The position numbers and the translations under genes were made by a program. A DNA stretch of 45,032 nucleotides. Source: Flavobacteriales bacterium. GTDB lineage: Bacteria > Bacteroidota > Bacteroidia > Flavobacteriales_D > Sanyastnellaceae. The notes below the pieces were generated by a model. It had not been told where the DNA came from and did not search any database. It saw only the letters and a list, made by a program, of their open reading frames with translations. Shown in pieces: positions 9,236-17,833 of this stretch (within the stretch, counting starts at the first letter, position 1; each line of letters starts with the position of its first letter). Location of the stretch: contig CANEVR010000014.1 in assembly GCA_947442505.1 (NCBI GenBank), forward strand, positions 1-45,032, given 5' to 3'.

Positions 9236-11106
9236 TACTTCAATTTTTTCTTTTGGTCTTCCAATTTCTTTTTTTGTGCATTTTGCATTTCCTCCAAACG
9301 TTGTTGGAAGCTGGATTTTTTCACCGGTTTTTTCTTATTGTCATCAATGGCCGCGCGGATGCTGTCTTCATTGATGAAGTACTTTTTGATGGCCCACATT
9401 TGACCGATGGACATCATGTTGGCTGCGAAGTAATACATGGTCAAACCAGAGGGCATGCTATTAAAGAAGAACAACATCATGAAAGTAAAGATGTTCATCA
9501 TCACATTCATGTTGGGCATTCCAGGCTGGGTCATGGCTGGTTGAGAACTCATGTTCATCCTGGTGTACAAGAAGGTGGATGCGGTCATCAACAGGGTGAA
9601 TAAACTGACGTGCGCTCCGTAGAAGGGAATATCAAAAGGCAAGCTCAAAATCGAATCATAGGCGGCCAAATCTTCAGCCCACAAGAAACTTTTTCCACGC
9701 AATACAATCTCAGCTGGGAAGAAGCGGAACATGGCGTACAATACGGGCATCTGGATCAACACCGGAATACATCCAGCAAAAGGACTAACGCCCAGCTGAC
9801 GATACAAGGCCATTTGCGCTTGTTGTTTCTCCATTGGATCCTTGTTCTCGAACTTCTTGTTCAATTCATCCAATTCAGGCTTGATGGAACGCATCTTGGC
9901 ACCGTTCAATAAGTTCTTCCAAGTGATGGGGAACAAAACCATCTTGATAACCAAAGTGACAATCAAAATGATGATTCCAAAACTACCAATCCAAGAGGAC
10001 AAGAACCAAAACAAAGGACGAACCGCATATTTGTTTACCCAACCAATGATGCCCCAACCGTAATCGATGATACGATCAAATTCCGCCACTTGTGTAGCAT
10101 CCAATATGCCTTGCTCATTGGGCCCAAAGAAAAACTGCAATTGAGCCTGACCAGTGCTCAAATCCACAGGAAGATGAGCGTTGAAGATTTTGGTGTGTAC
10201 AGTGTCATTTTCGGGAGTCATAACGCGCAATAGCGCATTTTCACCAAATCCATTGTTGGAAACCACGGCAGCACTGAAGTAATTTTGTTTGAAGGCCACC
10301 CAGTTGATTTTCTCTTCTATCACTTTCTCATCTCCGGCAGTCTCACTCAAGTAGTCGCGGTCTTTACCCATGGGGGTGAAGAATATCGAACTTCTGCTTC
10401 TTTCACTTTGAATACCTTTTTCATTGTGCATTCCTGCAGTTTGCCAGTGCAATTGAAAATTGCCGGGAGTATTGTCCCAATTGTTGTCCAAATTGGTTTT
10501 CTTAACATCGCATTGCACCATGTGTGAGCCGCTGCTCAACGAATAGGTAACTGAAAATTGTTTTCCTGTGCTGTCTGCCAGTGTCAAAGTTAATGATTGG
10601 TTGCCACGCTCGTCTTTTACAATTTCGTTGGCTTTAAATACAAAGCGCCAAGATCCTTGCTCTCCTTTTGTTTTGTCTTTCCAAATCCAATTCATTTGGT
10701 TTTGGGCAGGATCAAACAGTTGAATATCTTTTTTACCCCAATAGGTTTTGTATTCTTCTGATTTCAATGTAACATTTTGGATATTGGCTCCTTTGTGGTT
10801 GATGACAACTTTAATCTTGTCATTCTCCAATACCGATTGTCCTGGCTTTTCAAAAACCTGAACACCAAAAACGCCATACTTTTCAGTGGCATCTGATGGC
10901 GATATGCTTGGAGAAGCTTGTGCAGGTGCATTGTTTTTGGAGTTTGGCTTTGGGGATGTCGTCTTGACTTCCTTGGGCTGATTGGCCAGAGCCAGGGCTT
11001 GTTGCTCAGCATCTTCTTGGGCTGTTTTGGCATTGTACCAAGAAACACCGAAAGCCAAGGCCAACATAAGGACCAGACCAATGATTGAGTTTTTATTGAA
11101 TTCCAT
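9235..11106 (-). CDS. yidC: Membrane protein insertase YidC
   Basis: YidC/Oxa1-family insertase that folds and inserts inner-membrane proteins with or without SecYEG. The 623-residue product has an N-terminal membrane anchor (about 7-25), a large periplasmic domain (about 60-350), and the conserved C-terminal core with five membrane segments: one near SFGIIILIVTLVIKMVLFPI, the cytoplasmic segment with KMRSIKPEL, and PVLIQMPVLYAMFRFF. The hydrophilic-groove charge that is Arg366 in E. coli appears as lysine (VIKMV), which is usual in this phylum. The tail is lysine-rich and may contact ribosomes. First gene of the yidC-lipoprotein-S46 operon, divergent from the permease gene at 11189. No clear -7 box was found. 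Confidence 0.98.
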   Translation of the reverse strand: MEFNKNSIIGLVLMLALAFGVSWYNAKTAQEDAEQQALALANQPKEVKTTSPKPNSKNNAPAQASPSISPSDATEKYGVFGVQVFEKPGQSVLENDKIKVVINHKGANIQNVTLKSEEYKTYWGKKDIQLFDPAQNQMNWIWKDKTKGEQGSWRFVFKANEIVKDERGNQSLTLTLADSTGKQFSVTYSLSSGSHMVQCDVKKTNLDNNWDNTPGNFQLHWQTAGMHNEKGIQSERSRSSIFFTPMGKDRDYLSETAGDEKVIEEKINWVAFKQNYFSAAVVSNNGFGENALLRVMTPENDTVHTKIFNAHLPVDLSTGQAQLQFFFGPNEQGILDATQVAEFDRIIDYGWGIIGWVNKYAVRPLFWFLSSWIGSFGIIILIVTLVIKMVLFPITWKNLLNGAKMRSIKPELDELNKKFENKDPMEKQQAQMALYRQLGVSPFAGCIPVLIQMPVLYAMFRFFPAEIVLRGKSFLWAEDLAAYDSILSLPFDIPFYGAHVSLFTLLMTASTFLYTRMNMSSQPAMTQPGMPNMNVMMNIFTFMMLFFFNSMPSGLTMYYFAANMMSIGQMWAIKKYFINEDSIRAAIDDNKKKPVKKSSFQQRLEEMQNAQKKKLEDQKKKLK

Positions 11107-11172
11107 GTAGTCTTAAAATATGAATAGTGCGCAAAAGTCGTAATCTTCGCGCCTTTGAACAAGTTTTTTAAT

Positions 11173-11180
11173 CAACTTTG
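11173..11180 (+). promoter_or_regulatory. Predicted -7 box of the FecCD-type transporter genes
   Basis: CAACTTTG matches TAnnTTTG in 7 of 8 positions counting the two free ones, 8 bases before the ATG at 11189. A TTTG lies at 11154-11157, a plausible -33 element although the spacing is on the short side. Confidence 0.35.
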
Positions 11181-11188
11181 TGACCACA

Positions 11189-12169
11189 ATGCAAAACATT
11201 TCTCCAAGAACCATTTTTATGCGATTGTCCACTGCGGTTGTTGCGGTGTTGCTTTTGCTTGTTTTGTCGCTGCTGTATGGTTCTGCAGGTTGGTCTTGGG
11301 AGTTGGAAAACTGGTCATCTCCCATTTTTTGGGAGCTCAGGCTGCCACGCAGTTTGATGGCCTTGCTGGCTGGCGCTGGATTGGCCTTGGCGGGTTATTG
11401 GATGCAATTGCTGTTTAAAAATCCACTCGCCAGTCCTTCGGTACTGGGAGTGACCAATGGGGCTTCCTTGGGTGTTGCTTTTGTCACCATGGCCGCTCAG
11501 CAAATCTGGGGCTATAATTTTCCTGAACTCACGCTCCTGGCTGCTTTTGCTGGCGCCATGGCTGTGTTGTTATTGTTGGCTTTGGTTCGGGTGAGGTTAA
11601 ATAACCTGACCTCTTTGCTCATATTTGGGGTGATGTTGGGCCATTTGGCTGGGGCCTTGGAGACCATTTTTCAAAGGGCTGCTGCCCGAAATGATTTACC
11701 CAATTTGATTTATTGGTCGATGGGAAGTTTTTCAAAAGTCTCAATGCCGCAGGTTGTTGGGTTGTTGGTGTGTTTGATTTTCGTCATTTTTATTGTTACA
11801 AGAAATCACAGGTCAATAGATGTTTTTTCCTTAGGCGAGCGCATCGCTGTTTCGATGTCTGTATCTCCAAGTGGCATCTCCAATGTCTTGATTTTTTGCT
11901 CTGGTTTGTTGACGGCGGTGATTACCGCTTTCTGCGGCCCCATTGCATTCATAGGTCTTGCAGCACCGCATTTGGCAAAATTGTGGTGGCCATATCGAAC
12001 CCAGTTGCGACTTATTCCAGCAGTTGCCATTACCGGCATGTTCATCGCATTGTTTTGCGATGTGGTTGCCCGTTTCATGGATTTGCCCATCAACGCCATT
12101 ACATCCTTGATTGGAGCCCCTTGGGTGATGTGGTGGTTGTATCAAAATAAAACACAGCATCATGGATAA
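11189..12169 (+). CDS. FecCD/BtuC-type ABC transporter permease
   Basis: A 326-residue polytopic inner-membrane permease of the iron-siderophore/haem/cobalamin importer family, with about nine to ten hydrophobic segments. Family landmarks are ELRLPRSLMALLAGAGLALA, the FKNPLASPSVLGVTNGASLG segment and, near the C-terminus, FCGPIAFIGLAAPHLAK, the coupling region that meets the ATPase. The ATG at 11189 is preferred; a GTG three codons upstream (11180) overlaps the predicted promoter. It overlaps the ATPase gene by 8 bases. No periplasmic binding protein or TonB receptor is adjacent, so the substrate (iron chelate, haem or corrinoid) cannot be assigned. Confidence 0.92.
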   Translation: MQNISPRTIFMRLSTAVVAVLLLLVLSLLYGSAGWSWELENWSSPIFWELRLPRSLMALLAGAGLALAGYWMQLLFKNPLASPSVLGVTNGASLGVAFVTMAAQQIWGYNFPELTLLAAFAGAMAVLLLLALVRVRLNNLTSLLIFGVMLGHLAGALETIFQRAAARNDLPNLIYWSMGSFSKVSMPQVVGLLVCLIFVIFIVTRNHRSIDVFSLGERIAVSMSVSPSGISNVLIFCSGLLTAVITAFCGPIAFIGLAAPHLAKLWWPYRTQLRLIPAVAITGMFIALFCDVVARFMDLPINAITSLIGAPWVMWWLYQNKTQHHG

Positions 12170-12764
12170 AGGCATTGAAATACCCGCCATTCATCAGCGC
12201 GCCATTGAGGGTGCCATGGAATTTGCTGGAGCCAATCTTCATAGGGGAGAGTCGGTGGCCATTGCCGGCAGGAATGGTGCAGGCAAAACGGTTTTGCTCA
12301 AAGCGCTGCTTTACAAAATGAAAAAGAACGTAGGTTGGGTAAGCAATTACCGTGAACCTTTTTTGGATTTGCGGGTACAGGAGGTCATTGAAATTGCGCA
12401 AATGAATCAATCCAATATTAAAACCGAAAATATTCTCCAGTCCTTTTCATTGCTAAATCTCAGAAATCATGGTGTCAATGTACTGAGCGACGGGGAGTTT
12501 ATGCGGTTGATGCTGGCCAGGGTTACGGCCCAAGATCCTGAGGTTTTTCTTTTGGACGAGCCTGATGCCCATTTGGATTTTTACTACAAAGAAGAATTGA
12601 AATCAATCGTTCAAGATTGGTTGAGCAATGGAAAAGTGGTCATTTATTCTACCCACGACGAACAATGGGTCAGACCCGCCAGTCAGTTGTGGTGGGTGGA
12701 GAATGGAAAAGTAACCACTGAAGAGGCCGCCCATTTTGAATTCCAAAAAATTGGTAATAGATAA
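12162..12764 (+). CDS. ABC transporter ATP-binding protein of the FecCD-type importer
   Basis: Nucleotide-binding subunit partner of the overlapping permease. Visible motifs: Walker A GRNGAGKTVLL, Walker B VFLLDEPDAHLD and the switch histidine in YSTHDEQW. The ABC signature reads LSDGEFMRLMLAR in place of the usual LSGGQ, so the second glycine and the glutamine are replaced. At 200 residues it is about 50 shorter than typical FepC/BtuD proteins; the N-terminal strand and the region between Walker A and the signature are compact. The motifs needed for ATP hydrolysis are present, so it is probably functional. Confidence 0.88.
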   Translation: MDKGIEIPAIHQRAIEGAMEFAGANLHRGESVAIAGRNGAGKTVLLKALLYKMKKNVGWVSNYREPFLDLRVQEVIEIAQMNQSNIKTENILQSFSLLNLRNHGVNVLSDGEFMRLMLARVTAQDPEVFLLDEPDAHLDFYYKEELKSIVQDWLSNGKVVIYSTHDEQWVRPASQLWWVENGKVTTEEAAHFEFQKIGNR

Positions 12765-12796
12765 AAACAACGAACACGAACAACTATTTTAGAAAA

Positions 12797-14425
12797 ATGA
12801 AAAGATTATTGATGAGTATCTCCTTGGTCGCTGTAACAGCGTATTCATGGGGACAGAAAAATGAAAAGACCATCTCGGCCAATATTGAAGAGGTGGTGGT
12901 GTTTACTGCGGGAGCTCAAATAACCCACATTGGTCAGGTTTCACTGAAAGCCGGCGAGAACATCATCAGGGTTAAAGGTCTTCCTGCAAACCTTGATCCG
13001 CAGTCGATTCAAGTGAAAGGCAACAATGCCTACACCATTATGTCCACCAAACACCAAATTGTTTATGGTGACGAGTTGATGTCTCCCAAAGTAAAAGAAC
13101 TCAGAGACAGCTTAGAAGAGATGCAATTCAAATTGGCTGAGATTCAAATGCAGCGGGATAACCTTTATCAAGAGAGAACACTGCTCACCAACAATTACTC
13201 CATTAAGGGAGCCAATTCTGTGATTACTGCTGAAGACATCATTGAAGTAGCTGACATGTTGAAGGAACGACTCAAGGTTATTGGCTACAAAGGAATAGAG
13301 TTAAACTCAAAAGAATCAAAGATTCAAGAAACCATTGCAGCCATTCAGAGCAGGTTGGCGGTTTTACAATCCAATTCATCCAACAACCCCAGTGTTATTG
13401 ATTTGGTTTTATTGACCAAGAGTGAGATTCGCGCAGAAGTGAAGTTTCAATATTTCGTGGCCAATGCAGGATGGGTTCCCAGTTATGATCTCCGCGCAGA
13501 TGATGTGAGTTCGCCCATTGACTTTTCCTACAAAGCGCGTGTTTACCAAAGTACAGGATTGGATTGGGAAGATGTGAAGTTAACGATTTCTACAGGAAAT
13601 CCATCCGTGAGCGGTCAGTTACCGGTCTTGAATCCATGGTGGTTGAACATGTACGATCCAGCGGCCATTGCATATAAGACGGGAAGAAAGATGAAAGCGG
13701 ATGCGTATGCACCGTCAGCAGCACCTGCAATGCAACGTGAAATATCCTTAGAAGATAGCAAAGGAGCTGCGTACAATGAATTCAGAACAAGTGCCAGTTA
13801 TACGCAAGTGAACAATAATGCAGTGAATACTGAATTTTCAATCTCCATTCCCTACGATATTCCATCTGACAATGATGGAGTAGAAGTAGTGATGCAACAC
13901 GATGCTGTAAAGGCGGACTATCGTTATGTGGCTGTTCCAAAACAAGATCCAAGCGCTTATTTAATGGCTTTCATGACCAATTGGGCGCAATATGGTTTGT
14001 TGCCAGGTGAAAGCAATATTTATTTTAGAGGAACTTTTGTAGGACAAGGTTACATTGACCCTGCCATGGCCAATGATACTTTGATGTTGAACATGGGTAG
14101 AGATATGTCGGTGGTGGTGAAGAGAGATATGGTCAAGGATTTTTGCAAGGCAGGAACTTGGGCCGGAAAGAAATGGGTAACCAAGGCCTATGAGATCACC
14201 GTCAAAAACCAAAAAACTGTGCCCATCAAAATTGAAATCGTTGATCAATTGCCCAAGAGCAACAACAGTGAGTTGGAAATCGTTACTGAAGAGACAAGTG
14301 GAGCAAAGTTGAATGAAGAGACAGGTGAGTTGCGTTGGTTGATGGAACTGGCGCCCAATCAGATTGAGAAGAAGACCATTCGTTTCACTGTCAAGTATCC
14401 GAGGAAGATGATGGTGAATTTGTAA
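12797..14425 (+). CDS. DUF4139 domain protein (mucoidy-inhibitor MuiA-like)
   Basis: A 542-residue exported protein of unknown function. A signal peptide (about 1-19, ending AYSWGQ) is followed by an N-terminal DUF4140-like beta region beginning VVVFTAGAQITHIGQVSL, a helical coiled-coil-like stretch (about 95-200, rich in E, K and L), and the DUF4139 domain starting near VKFQYFVANAGWVPSYDLRA and ending KKTIRFTVKYPRKMMVN. The name MuiA comes from a distant proteobacterial relative; the biochemical role is not known. It begins 32 bases after the ATPase gene, with a weak -7-like TATTTTAG at 12785-12792, and is followed by a strong terminator. Confidence 0.88.
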   Translation: MKRLLMSISLVAVTAYSWGQKNEKTISANIEEVVVFTAGAQITHIGQVSLKAGENIIRVKGLPANLDPQSIQVKGNNAYTIMSTKHQIVYGDELMSPKVKELRDSLEEMQFKLAEIQMQRDNLYQERTLLTNNYSIKGANSVITAEDIIEVADMLKERLKVIGYKGIELNSKESKIQETIAAIQSRLAVLQSNSSNNPSVIDLVLLTKSEIRAEVKFQYFVANAGWVPSYDLRADDVSSPIDFSYKARVYQSTGLDWEDVKLTISTGNPSVSGQLPVLNPWWLNMYDPAAIAYKTGRKMKADAYAPSAAPAMQREISLEDSKGAAYNEFRTSASYTQVNNNAVNTEFSISIPYDIPSDNDGVEVVMQHDAVKADYRYVAVPKQDPSAYLMAFMTNWAQYGLLPGESNIYFRGTFVGQGYIDPAMANDTLMLNMGRDMSVVVKRDMVKDFCKAGTWAGKKWVTKAYEITVKNQKTVPIKIEIVDQLPKSNNSELEIVTEETSGAKLNEETGELRWLMELAPNQIEKKTIRFTVKYPRKMMVNL

Positions 14426-14442
14426 AGCAAAACAATTTAAAT

Positions 14443-14475
14443 AGAAGCCCGCTCACTGAGTGGGCTTCTTTTTTT
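14443..14475 (+). terminator. Rho-independent terminator of the DUF4139 gene
   Basis: Arms AGAAGCCC and GGGCTTCT, extended inward by CTC/GAG across a G-T wobble, are followed by eight to nine T residues. It lies 18 bases past the stop and is also the first hairpin of the 14443-14862 tandem repeat. Confidence 0.9.
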
Positions 14476-14636
14476 GAAGTAAACCATGCAATATGGATGA
14501 AAGTTCGTTCAATGACGGCGCATGACCTTCACAATTTTATTTGAGTTAATGCTGTAACATTATATGGATTGATATGAAGGATTATTAATTATGCATTGAA
14601 GCCGATAGGAAGAGAAGTAAGAATGTAAAACCACAA

Positions 14637-14669
14637 AGAAACCCACTCATTGAGTGGGTTTCTATTTTG
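14637..14669. terminator. Middle terminator-like hairpin of the tandem repeat
   Basis: A perfect 12-base stem, AGAAACCCACTC with GAGTGGGTTTCT, and loop ATT, followed on the plus strand by ATTTTG. On the minus strand it is followed by a weaker T-rich stretch, so it could act in either direction. No protein gene ends here, which raises the question of what transcript it stops. Confidence 0.6.
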
Positions 14670-14834
14670 TGAGTGTATGCCATACACGATGGATGAAAGT
14701 TCGGTTATTGCTGGCGTATGGCCTTCACAAGTATTCTTAAGTATTCCTAAGTGTACTTCCATAACAATAGTAAGGTTCATTAAGTGCAATGAAGTGGATA
14801 GGAGGAGAAATGAAGTAAAAACATGAACGCACAA

Positions 14835-14862
14835 AAAAGCCCACTCCGTTGAGTGGGCTTTT
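14835..14862 (-). terminator. Terminator of the 967-residue T9SS gene
   Basis: A perfect 12-base stem, AAAAGCCCACTC (14835-14846) with GAGTGGGCTTTT (14851-14862), and loop CGTT. On the minus strand it runs into six T residues (plus-strand A at 14833-14838) 20 bases after the stop codon of the gene at 14883. It is also the third hairpin of the tandem repeat. Confidence 0.88.
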
Positions 14863-14882
14863 TAACCAAACAAACTAAGAAA

Positions 14883-17786
14883 TTACTTACTTACTACAAA
14901 CTTTACAGTTGAAGTTTCAGAACCATTTGAAACTTTAACGTGATACATTCCATTAGAAAGCTCATTGTTGAATTCAATCATTTTGTTGATTGAACCTTCA
15001 GCAACGATGTTTTCTTTTTGGATCATTCTGCCAGTAGCATCCAAAATCTCAACGCTCAAGTTACCTTCGAAGTTGGTTACAGACAACTGTACCATTTCAC
15101 CGTTACTTGGGTTAGGATAAAGAGCAATGCTAGCATTGTTCAAAGTACTTGTTGAAATTGTTCCTTCGTTCTCCAAAGTAGGCATTCCAGCTGAGGCTAA
15201 TGTGCGCGCACAAGCAGGAGTTGCAGTGAAAGCAGTGAAAGAGTTATCAGCATGCTTAGCACGGATTCTAACGTCATAAGTTTGACCCAAAGCAACACCA
15301 GAAATAGCAGACATAGCCAAGATTCTTGATCCACCTACAGCACCATTCACAGAGGTAGCAATACCAGCTGATGGCAATACTTGAGTGAACTCCCAATTGT
15401 ATTGAGAAGCACCGCAAATTGAACGGTTGGTAGCCAAAGAAGAAGTCAAACGTTTGTAGGCAGGACATTGGTCAGAAGCACGAACAGTCAAAGCTGCTTC
15501 AGGAGCCAAAGTCACAGGACCTACAATAGTTCCGTTAGCAGTGATTGGAGTCAATGTTCCAAATGCGTCAGGAAGATTGTAATGAGCATCAACTGTTACA
15601 TAATAAGTGCTGTTTGAAGTTCCCAAGTTGGGAGCAACAATTTTACCCAATTGACAAACTGTAGAAGCTACAGTAGCGCTTGCACCTGCAGGGATAGCAA
15701 ATGACCAATCAGCAACTGAACCATTTGAAGCATTAGCTTCAACGTTGAAACGCTTAACAGTGTATCCAGATGCACCTGAACGGAACTTCGCTTTGAAGTT
15801 TTGACAAGTGTTAGCAAAGATTCCAGTATTGTTGGTGTATACGTTGATGTCTGTCTGGCTACCACGCAAGAATGCGATACGCATTGAAACTGTACCAGGA
15901 GTACTGTTGTTATTACGAACGCAAACAGAATAGTTATCACCTGCGGTCAAACCATCAAACAACAAAGTCTCACTACCACCATCAGTAGCAGCACCTTGAG
16001 CACCAGGATGAACATCATTTTCAACTGCCATAGGAATCAATTGAGATCCGCTAGTTGCAGGAGTTTCAAAGATAGCTAAGTCATTGTCATCAGCTACTGA
16101 AGAAGATCCAGTCAATTGGATACGTACAGCATTTGATTGAGCAACGAAGTTGTACCAAAGCTCCAAACCGATACCCGGATTTTCAACAGTGTTGGTACCA
16201 TTGGCCAAGTTTACAGAAACGTTGGATTGAGAACCAGTGTTGTAAGTTCCGATATTCAATACAGGAACGCTAGCATCAAAACCAGAAGAAGAACAAGACA
16301 AATCTGAACCAGAACAATCTTCGTCAATTCCGTTTCCGCATACGTCTGTAGCACCTGGTTTGATAGCAGAGTTAGTGTCATCGCAATCACCAGCAGCAGT
16401 AGCATAACCAGCACCTGGGTTAGCACACAAAGATTGTGCTGTTCCAGTACCGTAGTTATCGCCATCTGCGTCAGTGAAGTAATTGTTGAAAGTCAAACCG
16501 TTGTCGATACCACCAGTACAGTTGTCATCAACACCGTTACAAATTTCGTTTGCACTTGGGTTGATGGCTGAATTGGTATCATCACAATCTGTGTTATTGG
16601 TAACGAAACCAGCACCTGGATTAGAACAAGAGTTGTTGGCTGTTCCAGCACCAAAACCGTCACCATCAACATCAGCAAAATAATCTACAGCTGTTGAAAC
16701 AACGGTAGTAATGCTGTTACTTGTAGCAGATCCAGAGGCATCGCAACCTCCAGCAGTCATTACAACAGAAACAACATCGTTGTTTGCCAAAGCAGCGTTT
16801 GTATAAGTAGCTGCATCAGTACCAACGTTGGTTCCGTTTAACTTCCACTGATAAGCTGGAGTACCACCGTTTGTAGGAGTAGCGGTGAAAGTAACAGAAG
16901 TACCAGCGCAAATGCTGTTATCAGCGTCGTTAGAAGCAATCACAACTGAAGGAGTTGCTCCGGCAGTTCTAGTTAAAGTTGGGTGAGTCAATTGGTTTGC
17001 ACCAGGAGTTCCGTGAACATAGTTCTGAGCAACACCTGTAGGGCTCAACAACTGAATATTCAATGTAAAAGTGAAGGTTCCATCAGTGGTGAATTGTCCA
17101 ATCAAAACTTTGTTTGAAGATGTAGCACCAACGATACCTCCCAAAGAGGCGATAGATCCATTGTTTACAGTGATTGACCCCAAAGCATTTCCTGCAGTCA
17201 AAGCGTCCAAAATAGAACCGCTCATACCAAGTGTGTTTGGTGTAACATAAGTTGTTCCAGAGGAAGCCAACATACCATCTTTACCTGAAGCTCCAGTGAT
17301 TTGAGTACCGAAACATCCACCAAGGGTGTTACCCAAGATAGCTTGAGCATGTGGGTTAGCAATACTTCCATCGGTATCTTCATCCTTTGGAACACCAACT
17401 TTATTGGCAGCAGCACCACCGGCAGTGATCCAAGAATCGATCATTGCTGTGTGCTTTTTCGAGTTTAAAACTGATGTTGTAGGACCAGCTTGAGCATCGT
17501 AGTTCTCATCGTTGTAGAACGCTGTAGTTGTTCCAAAAGTCAAATTCTTGGAAGCATTTCCAAACATTTGAACAAATTTATAACCTGCAGCCATGTCAAC
17601 ATAGACACGGTAAGTAACTGCACCTTCTGTCAAAGGAATAGAATATCCCTGAGAGACAGTGTAGGCAGCATCTGCAGCATTGGCTTGATAGTACCTCTCT
17701 ACGATGATACCTTCCAAACCTTGGGCTTGGGCTGAAGTGATTCCAGCCATCATTCCCAATCCTAGGATGTATTTTTTCAAGTTCAT
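14883..17786 (-). CDS. T9SS-secreted multidomain protein with MopE-type metal-binding repeats
   Basis: A 967-residue exported protein. In order: signal peptide (about 1-21, ending AQA); an unnamed secreted domain (about 22-270) with GLEGIIVERYY, VTYRVYVDM, MFGNASKNLTF, GVPKDEDTDG and VLIGQFTTDGTFTFTLNI; an Ig-like domain (about 285-365); two MopE-type repeats (about 368-498) with DVDGDGFGAG, DCDDTNSAINP and CNGVDDNCTGGID; a fibronectin/sandwich-like region; and a type A T9SS sorting domain (about 890-967, YPNPSNGE to VKFVVSK). The unnamed domain is shared with the products at 21124, 25570 and 26655. It follows the gene at 17834 after a GC-rich hairpin and ends at the 14835 terminator. Likely surface-anchored and calcium- or metal-stabilised; ligand unknown. 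Confidence 0.88.
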   Translation of the reverse strand: MNLKKYILGLGMMAGITSAQAQGLEGIIVERYYQANAADAAYTVSQGYSIPLTEGAVTYRVYVDMAAGYKFVQMFGNASKNLTFGTTTAFYNDENYDAQAGPTTSVLNSKKHTAMIDSWITAGGAAANKVGVPKDEDTDGSIANPHAQAILGNTLGGCFGTQITGASGKDGMLASSGTTYVTPNTLGMSGSILDALTAGNALGSITVNNGSIASLGGIVGATSSNKVLIGQFTTDGTFTFTLNIQLLSPTGVAQNYVHGTPGANQLTHPTLTRTAGATPSVVIASNDADNSICAGTSVTFTATPTNGGTPAYQWKLNGTNVGTDAATYTNAALANNDVVSVVMTAGGCDASGSATSNSITTVVSTAVDYFADVDGDGFGAGTANNSCSNPGAGFVTNNTDCDDTNSAINPSANEICNGVDDNCTGGIDNGLTFNNYFTDADGDNYGTGTAQSLCANPGAGYATAAGDCDDTNSAIKPGATDVCGNGIDEDCSGSDLSCSSSGFDASVPVLNIGTYNTGSQSNVSVNLANGTNTVENPGIGLELWYNFVAQSNAVRIQLTGSSSVADDNDLAIFETPATSGSQLIPMAVENDVHPGAQGAATDGGSETLLFDGLTAGDNYSVCVRNNNSTPGTVSMRIAFLRGSQTDINVYTNNTGIFANTCQNFKAKFRSGASGYTVKRFNVEANASNGSVADWSFAIPAGASATVASTVCQLGKIVAPNLGTSNSTYYVTVDAHYNLPDAFGTLTPITANGTIVGPVTLAPEAALTVRASDQCPAYKRLTSSLATNRSICGASQYNWEFTQVLPSAGIATSVNGAVGGSRILAMSAISGVALGQTYDVRIRAKHADNSFTAFTATPACARTLASAGMPTLENEGTISTSTLNNASIALYPNPSNGEMVQLSVTNFEGNLSVEILDATGRMIQKENIVAEGSINKMIEFNNELSNGMYHVKVSNGSETSTVKFVVSK

Positions 17787-17805
17787 TTTGAATAGTTTTT
17801 TAGAA

Positions 17806-17825
17806 GGGGAGGGTTGCCCCTCCCC
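17806..17825 (-). other. Strong intercistronic GC hairpin
   Basis: A perfect 8-base GC stem, GGGGAGGG and CCCTCCCC, with a 4-base loop lies between two minus-strand secreted-protein genes, 8 bases after the stop of the first and 19 bases before the ATG of the second. In the transcribed direction it is not followed by a T tract, so it looks like an mRNA stabiliser or processing stop, not a true terminator. Confidence 0.65.
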
Positions 17826-17833
17826 AATTTTTT

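Larger units (their letters stand above)
14443..14862. repeat. Degenerate tandem repeat, about 195-base units bounded by hairpins
   Basis: Two complete units plus a third hairpin fill the intergenic region. Aligned landmarks keep their spacing: hairpins at 14443, 14637 and 14835; ATGGATGAAAGTTCG at 14493 and 14689; CCTTCACAA at 14526 and 14722; GCATTGAAG at 14593 and GCAATGAAG at 14786. Between these anchors the units have diverged considerably. Each unit starts and ends with a CCCACTC/GAGTGGG-type hairpin. No convincing coding frame is present. The units could be tandem small RNA genes, duplicated 3' untranslated regions, or a regulatory array. Confidence 0.75.

Noticed and set aside
9235-11106. 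Missing conserved arginine in YidC as a loss-of-function sign
   Set aside because: The groove charge is provided by lysine at the equivalent place, which is usual for the phylum.
14589-14834. Minus-strand open frame inside the tandem repeat region
   Set aside because: It crosses the middle hairpin and repeat boundaries, has no promoter, and the two repeat copies do not preserve a common reading frame.
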